Source: Paraglaciecola sp. MB-3u-78
GTDB lineage: Bacteria > Pseudomonadota > Gammaproteobacteria > Enterobacterales > Alteromonadaceae
Direction of reading: 5' to 3'
Assembly: GCF_002835935.1 (NCBI RefSeq)
Contig: NZ_PJCF01000006.1
Location: 867,289 to 931,288 of the forward strand
Length of the DNA stretch: 64,000 bases
Of the stretch, positions 1 through 7,926 are shown piece by piece. The notes below the pieces were generated by a model. The model saw only the letters and a list, made by a program, of their open reading frames with translations, had not been told where the DNA came from and did not search any database. Position 1 is the stretch's first letter. The number at the start of each line of letters is the position of its first letter. Position numbers and translations under genes: made by a program.

Positions 1-1275
1 TCGGGCAATATTCAAAGAGCATCTGGGGTGCAAACTAACTCACACCTTGGCTTTGGGAGTGGCACTAAATTACAGGGCCAAAACAGCTGGTGGAAATATA
101 TTGAAAACAACTGGTTGTTACCCCTTTATTATCAAGTATTGACTAAGCCGCCCGCTGATTTTGTAGATGATCTGCGGGATGCATTTGCTTTACAAGGCCA
201 AGATATAAGCCAAGCATTAAATGGCAATCCAAGCTCTTTGTGGCGCTTAAGTTCAGACAATAAAGCGGTGATTATGTCGGCTGCTCATCCAATTTACATT
301 GACAACGCGGTAATGGGGGCCGTTGTGGTTGAACAAACCACTAATGGTATTCGTACCCTTAGAAATAAAGCCCTCGAACAGCAGTTTCATTATATTTTAC
401 TGGTGATTTTGATCAGTACATTGGCATTATTTTTAATTGCTTCACGTATTTCTTGGCGTATTCGTAAACTTAGAAATGAAACCGAAAGTGCGATTGATCA
501 ACAAGGCAAAATTATTGGGGATATTGTTCCTTCTAATGCTCGGGACGAGATAGGCGACTTATCCCGTACCTTTACTCATGTGTTAAGCAGACTCAGTCAG
601 TACAACACCTATTTAGAAAATATGGCTTCTCGTTTGTCTCATGAATTACGCACCCCTGTGGCGATTGTTAATTCCTCCTTAGACATTCTTTTATTAGAAG
701 AACAAAATTCAGAGAAAAAACAATACGTGGACCGTGCTAAACAAGGTATTACCCGGTTAAGTAAAATATTGTCAAATATGAGCGAAGCCACGCGATTAGA
801 GCAAGCGATTCAAAGCAACGATCGGGAAACATTTGATTTAGAGGAATTATTAAAAGGTTGCGTGGCTGGTTATCGCTTAGCCTACGCCACTAGAAAGTTT
901 GATGTGCAAGTATCTGTGTCTAATTCGAGTTTTCATGGAGCGCCTGAGTTATTCGCCCAGATGTTAGATAAAATCATTGCCAATGCGGTTGAATTTAGTG
1001 ACCACGATTCTACTATTAACCTACAGATGGTTAATAGCGATCCAGGTTATGTGCTGACTATCGCCAACCAAGGCCACTTGCTACCAGAGAAGATGCAACA
1101 CCAATTACTTGATTCTATGGTTTCAGTGCGCAAACAACAAAACACCGAACAACCGCACCTGGGCTTAGGTTTATATATCGCTAAAATTATTGCCAAATAT
1201 CACCAAGGTGATATCAGAATAGATAATCTTAAAGATAAATCTGGCGTAGTGGTGACCTTAGTGTTTAAGAATTAA
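1..1275 (+). CDS. Sensor histidine kinase, 5' end outside window
   Basis: The frame is open from base 1, so only the C-terminal 424 residues are visible. A sensory stretch is followed by one membrane helix (about residues 130-152), a HAMP-like linker, the phosphoacceptor helix with motif SHELRTP, and a HATPase domain whose G box reads GLGLYIAKI. It should autophosphorylate on the SHELRTP His and pass phosphate to a response regulator that is not in view. The run ENMASRLSHELRTP resembles the kinase of the proteobacterial dedicated sortase system (PdsS); that subfamily call is inference. No downstream partner follows. Confidence 0.85.
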   Translation, partial: SGNIQRASGVQTNSHLGFGSGTKLQGQNSWWKYIENNWLLPLYYQVLTKPPADFVDDLRDAFALQGQDISQALNGNPSSLWRLSSDNKAVIMSAAHPIYIDNAVMGAVVVEQTTNGIRTLRNKALEQQFHYILLVILISTLALFLIASRISWRIRKLRNETESAIDQQGKIIGDIVPSNARDEIGDLSRTFTHVLSRLSQYNTYLENMASRLSHELRTPVAIVNSSLDILLLEEQNSEKKQYVDRAKQGITRLSKILSNMSEATRLEQAIQSNDRETFDLEELLKGCVAGYRLAYATRKFDVQVSVSNSSFHGAPELFAQMLDKIIANAVEFSDHDSTINLQMVNSDPGYVLTIANQGHLLPEKMQHQLLDSMVSVRKQQNTEQPHLGLGLYIAKIIAKYHQGDIRIDNLKDKSGVVVTLVFKN

Positions 1276-1314
1276 AAGGCATGTGCAGTTTACCTTACTG
1301 TAGCTTAAAGCAGC

Positions 1315-1527
1315 TTAGCCTCGTTTGTGTTTACGTGCCATTCCCCAACCTATGATACCTGCACCGATGATTGCGCCAATCCAAGCATAAGGCTCAGTTG
1401 CGGGTGAAAGCTGTTTGGCAAAGACGATTGTCATCATCGAAAAAATGCACAGTCCCCAACCAAAAATTTCGACTTTACTTAAATACTTGGAGAGAAAAAA
1501 ACGCGATTCTTTGGGTGTCTTTTGCAT
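1315..1527 (-). CDS. Small two-helix membrane protein, unknown function
   Basis: A 70-residue ORF starts at an ATG with an AGAGG-type ribosome site a few bases upstream. A basic N-terminus (MQKTPKESR) is followed by two hydrophobic helices (about residues 23-39 and 47-64) and a basic tail ending KHKRG, so a two-pass inner-membrane protein is likely. It converges on the sensor kinase gene. I do not recognise the family. The start site and helix pattern support a real gene. Confidence 0.55.
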   Translation of the reverse strand: MQKTPKESRFFLSKYLSKVEIFGWGLCIFSMMTIVFAKQLSPATEPYAWIGAIIGAGIIGWGMARKHKRG

Positions 1528-1680
1528 GCCTAACCTCTGTGGTTTTAAAACTTAATATACAATGAGTCATATTTGACAATACGATACCAGTTAAATCAAA
1601 AAATCCAAGGTTTTCAGTCTAAGTATCACTACCTTTCATTCCCTCAGAAGTTATCTCACTCAATTAAAAGTGAGCGTTTA

Positions 1681-2208
1681 TCATGTATATAAATCTGGAT
1701 GAATAAACGGAGCCATAGCAAGGAGGATGGCTTGTCTATATACACTTTCTCTTGTGGCCAAACCATTAGTTAAAAGGCCAATTGCACCGCCTTTTTGTTT
1801 GATATTGTCAGTATTAAACAACCTGTCCATAACATGACCTAGTTCTTCACCGCTTTTAAGTGCTTGATAAATTACCGGGGGTAAAGGCAGATTACAGCTG
1901 CGCCCAATAGACATATGTGTTTTATTTGCGATAGCTACAAAAGCAAACGTTGCTGGACCGTATTCGAATGAGTCGACGCCACCTTCAATGGCAACATAAA
2001 AGTCAGCCTGAGTGTGTTGTTGACAATATTCGATCCTGTTGATGGCACCAAGCTTTGTTTCTTCAGTTGTCATCGGTTGTTCAGCTACGCTTGAAGGCGC
2101 GTTTATGCCGACACATTCCACCTCTTTTAAAGACAATACGTCACAAATTGCTTTTTGAGCTGCGCTAATCTTCACTGGGTTTTTCGACCCGACTATAATT
2201 TTTATCAT
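1681..2208 (-). CDS. yjjX: Inosine/xanthosine triphosphatase, YjjX family
   Basis: The protein starts MIKIIVGSKNPVK, the typical N-terminus of the YjjX/NTPase_I-T family, and contains the AIEGGVDS segment near residue 80. It is predicted to hydrolyse ITP and XTP and clean the nucleotide pool. The ATG at 2208 is preferred over an upstream TTG at 2238 because GAGGA lies just before it and the resulting 175-residue length fits the family (about 170 in Escherichia coli). It stands alone on the minus strand. Confidence 0.85.
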   Translation of the reverse strand: MIKIIVGSKNPVKISAAQKAICDVLSLKEVECVGINAPSSVAEQPMTTEETKLGAINRIEYCQQHTQADFYVAIEGGVDSFEYGPATFAFVAIANKTHMSIGRSCNLPLPPVIYQALKSGEELGHVMDRLFNTDNIKQKGGAIGLLTNGLATRESVYRQAILLAMAPFIHPDLYT

Positions 2209-2380
2209 TCTGATCCTCGACGACTCATGAAATATCAATGGGGTAAATTATCTAAGCTAATCCCTTAAAATTGTAACACTAAGGGGGTTATTTATATTAA
2301 AACACTACTCGATTACCTTGATTCAGCACGATACAATGCTAGCAAGGTATTCAATAATAATAAGAGATATGTAGACCGCC

Positions 2381-2554
2381 ATGAAGAATGTGCCTCCAGA
2401 GTCTTTGATCCGCACTTGGGTGTGGATGATGTCCGAAAACAACGATCCCGAATTGATGAATAAAGGTCGAAAAAATTTGATTAGTGCTTTTGGCAGTTTA
2501 CAAAACGCTATTGAATATATTGAACAACAAGTTGATTCTATTGATCAGAAATAA
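2381..2554 (+). CDS. Small conserved-looking protein, 57 aa
   Basis: The ORF runs from an ATG to a TAA 12 bases before the TTG start of the metallo-hydrolase gene, which suggests co-transcription. It reads MKNVPPESLIRTWVWMM and ends in a helical EYIEQQVDSIDQK tail. It is soluble, without signal peptide or membrane helix. I do not recognise the family. Frame, position and spacing to the next gene support it; the ribosome site is weak. Confidence 0.5.
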   Translation: MKNVPPESLIRTWVWMMSENNDPELMNKGRKNLISAFGSLQNAIEYIEQQVDSIDQK

Positions 2555-2566
2555 AGCCATTTTCTT

Positions 2567-3322
2567 TTGAAAATTCATGGCTTGAAAGGGCATGTTCAAT
2601 CAATTTATTTGGTTGAGTACCCTGAAAAGTTGTTACTACTTGATGGTTGTTGCCGTGCAGATATCAGTATGCTTGAGCAGTTTATTACTGTTGAGTTAAG
2701 CAGACCATTTTCTGATCTAAAGTTGATTGTTGTCACTCATATGCACCCAGATCATGCGGGAGCAGCCCACAAATTACGCAAAAAAACCGGTTGTGAAATT
2801 GTAAGTGCCAATATGCCTACTCAGTGGTACAAAGGCCTAAATGGGCGATTTATGCATCTAGTGGATATCGCCCTCGCGACCTGGGTGGCAAGTAGAATGG
2901 GTAAAACCAGAAAAAACTTATGGTATTCGCCATATCTTAAAATTGATTATGCATTGGCTGACCAAGCTAAATTGCCGGGTTTTGATGAATGGTGTGTGAT
3001 GCTGACTCCAGGTCATACAGATCGAGATTTATCTGTGTTGCACCTACCTTCAAAACGCATTTATGTAGCAGATTTATTGGTCAAAGTTAAAGACCGCTTT
3101 ATTCCGCCTATTCCAGTGAATTATCCTAACCAATATCGCGCTTCAATTTTAAAAGTACAGGCTTTGCAACCTGCTTCTATCATGTTAGCCCATGGCGGAG
3201 AAGTCACGTTATCTGAGCGAGATTTCGACCATGTGCTGACCGTAGCACCCAGAAAGCCTTTTACCATTTGGACCCCCGCTAAAAATAAATTAAAGCGTTT
3301 ATTACTCAGAAAAAAAGGCTAA
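2567..3322 (+). CDS. MBL-fold metallo-hydrolase
   Basis: This 251-residue protein has the metallo-beta-lactamase signature THMHPDHAG (about residues 61-69), a later GHTDRD, a metal-bridging Asp in YVADLL and a final AHGG. These give the usual dinuclear metal site. The substrate is unknown; hydrolysis of a thioester, lactone or similar bond is only a family inference. The start is a TTG, because an in-frame stop lies just upstream and no ATG occurs before well-conserved sequence. It probably forms an operon with the 57-aa gene and ends in a terminator overlapping its stop codon. Confidence 0.8.
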   Translation: MKIHGLKGHVQSIYLVEYPEKLLLLDGCCRADISMLEQFITVELSRPFSDLKLIVVTHMHPDHAGAAHKLRKKTGCEIVSANMPTQWYKGLNGRFMHLVDIALATWVASRMGKTRKNLWYSPYLKIDYALADQAKLPGFDEWCVMLTPGHTDRDLSVLHLPSKRIYVADLLVKVKDRFIPPIPVNYPNQYRASILKVQALQPASIMLAHGGEVTLSERDFDHVLTVAPRKPFTIWTPAKNKLKRLLLRKKG

Positions 3323-3340
3323 GACTAGCTAGTCTTAGCC
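3317..3340. terminator. Bidirectional rho-independent terminator
   Basis: A perfect hairpin with arms GGCTAAGACT and AGTCTTAGCC and a 4-base loop is followed by a T-run on plus and preceded by an A-run, so it can work both ways. It serves the MBL gene and the decayed sugar operon that converges on it. Confidence 0.85.
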
Positions 3341-3352
3341 TTTTTTAAATTG

Positions 3353-3526
3353 TTAACTCTGAATCATAATAGCTATCCAACCCAGTTCTTTTCCACTTAA
3401 GCCATATTGTTGACCTAAAATACCTGCTCGAATAGCAAAGGTCATCGCTGTAACTATTAGCGCTATACAACTTATACGAAAAACACATTTAGCATTTTTT
3501 TCTGAAAAATCAGTTGCTGCATTCAT
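3353..3526 (-). pseudogene. N-terminal remnant of an MFS permease
   Basis: The 57-residue ORF starts MNAATDFSEKNAK, has a first membrane helix and an AIRAGIL segment, and then LSGKELGW. This is the start of a major facilitator sugar or sugar-acid transporter of about 400 residues. It stops at the terminator, so about 85 % of the gene is missing. It lies 11 bases downstream of the isomerase remnant, as expected for the transporter of that operon. Confidence 0.6.
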
Positions 3527-3822
3527 ATTGTTTTACCTTATTTAATGCCGAGTATTTTATTGTTCATTTCAACGTCTTTTTCCACACCTGCAAAATCATC
3601 AAAGGCTTTGTCAGTGGGTCTTATCAGATGTTCGCTAATAAATTTAGCGCCCTCTGCTGCACCATCTTCGGGGTGTTTAATGCAACATTCCCATTCCATC
3701 ACGGCCCAACCATCAAAATCGTACTGTGTCATTTTGCTTCAAATGGCTTTGAAGTCGATTTGACCATCACCTAAAGAGTGGAAACGGCCAGGTCTGTCTA
3801 TCCAATCTTGATAACCGCCATA

Positions 3823-4922
3823 TACCCGTGATCAATGAAAATGCTTGATTTTGTCTGATTTGAGGATCAGGCTGTACCTATGATTGATATTTCCCTTACA
3901 CCCGACCAAAAAACCGCGCTAGAAGCGAGACATACGAAAGCCCGTGATGGAAGGGAGCGTGACCGTATTAAAGCGGTGTTGTTACGCAGTGAAGGGTGGA
4001 CCGTCGCTAGAATTGCACAAGCCTTGCGTAAGAGTGAAGCCAGCATTACACGCCATATCGGTGATTACGCCAAACGTCTGAAGCTCAAGCCTGCGGGTGG
4101 TGGCTCTGCCAGTCATTTAAATACTGAGCAAACCCAGCAATTGGTTGCACACCTGTCAGATATCACTTACTTACACACCCATCAAATAGTGGCCTACATT
4201 CAAAAGACGTGGAAGATTACCTATTCAGTGTCTGGGTTAAATAAATGGCTCCACCAAAACGGCTTTAGTTACAAACAGCCTAAAGGTGTGCCTCATAAAT
4301 TTGATGAGCAAAAGCAAGCTGCGTTTATCGAAGAATATGAAACGTTACGGGATAGCGTATCGGATGATGAGCCTATTTTATTCATGGATGCAGTGCATCC
4401 TACTCAAGCGACCAAGGTGACATCTGGATGGATACGTAAAGGGGTAGATAAACCCATTGAAACCACAGGCAGTCGCACCCGAATGAATGTTGTAGGCGCG
4501 ATCCGGTTAAATCATTTAGCTGAAGCGGTAGTGCATGATTACGAGACTGTAAATGGCAGCACCATCATGGATTTTATGGAGCACCTAAAGCAGAGGTACT
4601 TAGCAAATAATACGCTTCATTTAGTGCTGGATGGGGCGGGTTATCATCGTTCCAAGGAGGTGAAAGACAAAGCGGCTGAATTAGGAATTACACTGCATTA
4701 TCTGCCCCCATACAGCCCTAATCTGAACCCCATAGAGCGATTATGGAAAGTCATGAATGAATATGCTCGCAATAATCGATATTTCTCTAGCGCAAAGGAA
4801 TTTCGACAACACATTCGGCATTTTTTTAACGTCACCCTTCCGGATATTGCTGACATATTAAACAGTCGGATAAATGATAACTTTCAGGTACTAAAACCTG
4901 CAAGTTGAAGTAACTTGGGTAT
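3823..4922 (+). mobile_element. IS630-family insertion sequence
   Basis: The element of about 1.1 kb lies inside the isomerase gene. Removing it with one TA restores the reading frame GVYGGY. Its ends match as TACCC near the left and GGGTA near the right, both next to TA, the usual IS630 target. Exact ends are uncertain by 2 bases because TA repeats flank both sides. Confidence 0.8.
3880..4908 (+). CDS. IS630-family transposase
   Basis: The 342-residue protein has an N-terminal helix-turn-helix region (about residues 25-60), a winged-helix segment and a DDE catalytic core. The acidic residues are visible as LFMDAVH, LVLDGAGYH and the C-terminal PYSPNLNPIERLW. It appears full length and intact. 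It would cut and paste the surrounding element into TA targets. Confidence 0.9.
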   Translation: MIDISLTPDQKTALEARHTKARDGRERDRIKAVLLRSEGWTVARIAQALRKSEASITRHIGDYAKRLKLKPAGGGSASHLNTEQTQQLVAHLSDITYLHTHQIVAYIQKTWKITYSVSGLNKWLHQNGFSYKQPKGVPHKFDEQKQAAFIEEYETLRDSVSDDEPILFMDAVHPTQATKVTSGWIRKGVDKPIETTGSRTRMNVVGAIRLNHLAEAVVHDYETVNGSTIMDFMEHLKQRYLANNTLHLVLDGAGYHRSKEVKDKAAELGITLHYLPPYSPNLNPIERLWKVMNEYARNNRYFSSAKEFRQHIRHFFNVTLPDIADILNSRINDNFQVLKPAS

Positions 4923-5300
4923 ATACACCGGATCGGCCATTGGGAGTGAATTCTGCATCTTTAACATGGAAGGCTTTAATTCGTTCATGATAAATGTCGA
5001 TAAAAGCAAGGTAGTCGAGTTGTTGTAAAACAAAATGGCTGGGGTCATACAATATATTAGCTCGTGGATGATTATCGACCGCTTCTAAGAAGCGTTCAAA
5101 GGTCACTCCGTCGTGTAAATCTTCCCCTGGGTGAAGTTCGTAACAAACGTCTACACCGGCTTCATCAAAGGCGTTTAAAATAGGTAACCAACGTTTGGCT
5201 AATCCTGCTGCCCAATTACAAATCTCAGGAAAAGAATTAAAGGGTGTGTCATCGCTGGCGAACTGCGCAAGAAATATACCTGGGCCTTTAATGTGTTTCA

Positions 5301-6493
5301 TTAAGCTACTCCTGAAACTGTTGAGGGGGATAAATTGAAGTCATGCCATTTCAATTCGGACTGGCTAAACTTCACCGTGATTTCGATAAACGCCATGCCA
5401 CGAACTGCTTGGTCAATGCCAGGTACGTCGAATATTTCGTTTGAGCATGGAAGACCTTGTTCAAACGCTTGGATCTGTTTAGAAAAATTTTGGTAAATAT
5501 TGGCAAAGGCTTCTAAATAACCCTCAGGATGCCCCGCGGGAATACGCATGGCTGCCTGAGCTGCGGAGCAAAATTTTCCCACTCCAGTGCGGATCAACTG
5601 AGTCGATTTTGTGTTGGATCTAAGCCATAAACTATTAGGCTCCATTTGTGACCAGTCGATACTGCCTTCGTCTCCATATACTCGTAAGCATAAGTTGTTT
5701 TCTTCGCCTACTGCTATTTGACTCGACATTAATACCCCACGAGCACCATTATCAAAGCGTAATAATACGGTGCCATCGTCGTCGATCTGACGGCCATCAA
5801 GCACAGCGTTTAAATCTGCACACATGGCTGAAATTTTTGTGTTTGTCACATATTCAGCCAAATTAGCAGCATGTACCCTAATGTCACCCATACAGCAACT
5901 GACACCTGCTCTTGATGGGTCAACACGCCACTGCGCCTGTTTACTAAGCTCATCATCTTTATTCGCCAACCAATTCTGGCTGTATTCCACAACCACTTTT
6001 TTGATTTTGCCCAAAACGCCTGTTGCTACTAAGTGTTTGGCTTGTTTAATCAAAGGATAACCGTTGTAGGAATGAGTGAGTCCGTATAGTTGTCTAGACG
6101 TTTTTAATACCTCTGCTAAATCCAATGCTTCTTGAAGTGTGAAAGTAGCGGGCTTATCGCTGAGTACATGAAATCCTGCTTCTAGTGCCGCTTTAGCGAC
6201 AGGGAAATGCAAATGATTAGGCGTAACAATAGAGACAAACTGCATCCTTTGGTGTACCGGTAACTTCGCTTCTTCAGCGAACATTTGTGCATAATTTGCA
6301 TAACAACGAGTAGCAGGTAAATACAATTGCTTGCCAGAAGAGATACTTTTTTCTGGGTCTGAACTGAAAGCACCGCATACTAATTCAATATTGCCATCTA
6401 GGTTAGCTGCCATCCGATGCACTGCACTGCACCAATAAATGCGTCTTGGCCGCCACCAACCATTCCCATTCTTATTTTTTTAGACTGTTCCAT
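5301..6493 (-). pseudogene. Gfo/Idh/MocA sugar oxidoreductase, frameshifted
   Basis: From the ATG at 6493 the frame reads MEQSKKIRMGMVGGGQDAF, a Rossmann start with the GGGQ dinucleotide loop. It is then thrown out of frame by a 5-base tandem duplication (ACTGC twice, 6421-6430). Dropping one copy rejoins it to HRMAANLDG and the rest of the gene down to 5301. The remaining 373-codon ORF keeps the SDKPAT dinucleotide-site motif. It was the first gene of a sugar-catabolic operon with the isomerase and MFS remnants. Confidence 0.85.
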
Positions 6494-6522
6494 GGTGTTA
6501 CCCAGTATTCATTGATTAGATT

Positions 6523-6856
6523 ATGTTTAAAAGTGCGACTTTTAATATTGAAAATTTAGATGTGTCGAGCGGTGATTATACACCGACTTTACTTGAACTC
6601 ATTCCCACCTTAAGGGGGACTTTGGCTCGGCTAGATGCCGATATTCAGTGTTTGCAAGAAGTCAATGGGCAGGAATTGGCAACACATACCGCCAATAATC
6701 CAAAACGTGAATTATCAGCTTTAGACACGTTAATTGTTGATACCCAGAGTGTTACTGCCATGTAGTTCTGCCATTGCCGAGTCAATTAAATTTAGTCATC
6801 TGCATCACGGAAAAGGTAACTTGTTAGATCATATGTTGATTTCACAGTCTATGTAA
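6523..6856 (+). pseudogene. Endonuclease/exonuclease/phosphatase family remnant
   Basis: The first 80 codons encode an EEP-fold N-terminus with FNIENLD and CLQEVNGQE, including the metal-binding Glu. The frame then stops at 6765. A short C-terminal piece follows in another frame (HHGKGNLLDHMLIS, ending at 6856), as seen near the end of such proteins. About two thirds of the middle is missing. Confidence 0.65.
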
Positions 6857-6881
6857 CCTGATCTCTGGATAAGCCATACCG
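6855..6881 (+). repeat. Dispersed repeat, copy 1 (diverged)
   Basis: The segment containing CTCTGGATAAG resembles, on the opposite strand, copies at 7041-7069 and 19041-19069. It sits directly at the end of the broken EEP gene. Confidence 0.35.
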
Positions 6882-7006
6882 TCCAGCACCGCTATTATCA
6901 GGCCTATCTTCGTTGAACTTGCTCTCAATAGCTCGCTATTCCTTCACAAGCTCGCCTCGATAACTACAGCACTGGATATATTTATTAGCCTAATCAATAA
7001 AACTAT

Positions 7007-7267
7007 CTAACATACTGTTTTTGTTATGATTACTTTTAGTGTTGCGGCACGTCTTATCCAGAGTTCAGGGTCATTAGAATTTGCCGAGATAACGGCTGTT
7101 TTTTCTACCATTTTTGACAATTGTTCTGCAACTAAATAACTCGAATGCTGCCTTGTTTCCAAACCAAAATAATAGGATAAGGCAGATACAAGCAGCGACA
7201 CAACCACTGCCACCATTACAATGGCCAGGGCGACTCTGATATATAGTTTTTGACTAATGTTGATCAA
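7007..7267 (-). pseudogene. N-terminal fragment of a membrane sensor protein
   Basis: An 86-codon ORF begins with a basic start and one strong membrane helix (about residues 10-32). A periplasmic-looking stretch then ends abruptly in ELWIRRAATLK. This matches the start of a transmembrane sensor (kinase, chemoreceptor or GGDEF protein) cut by the dispersed repeat. No signalling domain remains. It may be non-functional DNA. Confidence 0.4.
7041..7069 (-). repeat. Dispersed repeat, copy 2
   Basis: On the minus strand it reads TGAACTCTGGATAAGACG then TGCCGC. Similarity to copy 3 at 19041-19069 is high in the core and continues more weakly for about 25 bases. It encodes ELWIRRAA at the broken end of the sensor fragment. 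Confidence 0.5.
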
Positions 7268-7634
7268 ATCTAAACAACACTTTTAGGGAATGAGTTACTG
7301 CGCTTGGAAAATTCAGGTCGTTTTCTGTCTGAATGCGGTTAATTATTGACTGCTTCTATTAAAGAGTTCACCTCTATAAGAAGTTTAACTCTAATTGAAA
7401 ACAATAGCTGGAACCAGTATACATTTGCTTCCCTTTCATTTTATTTTAATAAATTTAGTTATGGGCCTCCCATCTGGTTATTATTTTTTCTGAACTAATC
7501 CTTGATTTATACGCAAAGAGCATGTAATTAATTGGTAATACGAATTCTTCCACACTTGGCGACCTAATATTCTTTAACTGATATTGAGCCAAGAGGCTCA
7601 TGGAGTTAGTTAAACTCAGAAATAGGAAACAGAC
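7268..7634. other. Gene-free stretch
   Basis: AT-rich sequence of about 370 bases lies between the sensor remnant and the DUF6356-like gene. Short ORFs on the minus strand here lack start signals and recognisable composition. It presumably holds the promoter of the gene at 7635. I see no repeat or RNA gene. Confidence 0.4.
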
Positions 7635-7901
7635 ATGCTTAAACAACTCTTTACTGACCATCCAAAGTCCGTCAACGAAACATACATACAACATTTTTTT
7701 ACCGCAATGAGTTTTTCAATGAAACTTTTTAAGGCAGCAATAGCATGCTTTATGCATGCTTTAGTACCAGGTTTATGTATCAAAACCGGCAGTAAAGCAA
7801 TTACGGAGTTACATGTAAAAATGGTCACTTTTAGGGTTAAAGGTAGTAGCGAGGTCGCTTCAAATGAAGATCATGAGAGTTCGATAGAGTATATGATCTA
7901 G
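7635..7901 (+). CDS. DUF6356-like small membrane-associated protein
   Basis: The 88-residue protein starts MLKQLFTDHPKSVNETY, the hallmark of the DUF6356 family. One hydrophobic helix follows (about residues 33-55), then an amphipathic region and a family-divergent acidic tail. AGGAAAC precedes the ATG with good spacing. The family is widespread in marine proteobacteria and its function is unknown. Confidence 0.7.
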   Translation: MLKQLFTDHPKSVNETYIQHFFTAMSFSMKLFKAAIACFMHALVPGLCIKTGSKAITELHVKMVTFRVKGSSEVASNEDHESSIEYMI

Positions 7902-7926
7902 CGAGAGTCTAGATTGATATAGTGAA

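Larger units (their letters stand above)
3538..5301 (-). pseudogene. Sugar phosphate isomerase/epimerase, multiply broken
   Basis: The coding sequence of a TIM-barrel sugar isomerase/epimerase runs from MKHIKGPGIFLAQF at 5301 to the stop at 3538. It has three lesions. Residues that should lie between CNWAAGL and AKRWLPIL are missing, about 120 by comparison with family length. An IS630 element splits the GVYGGY segment. An in-frame TGA (3739-3741) interrupts FKAI-SKMTQYD. Metal-site segments such as YELHPGEDLHDG, YDPSHF and FHVKDAE survive. The start overlaps the upstream oxidoreductase stop by one base. The gene cannot make a functional enzyme. Confidence 0.85.

Noticed and set aside
7455..7828. 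Minus-strand ORFs opposite the DUF6356-like gene
   Set aside because: The plus-strand gene has a ribosome site and a recognised N-terminus; the others are shadows.
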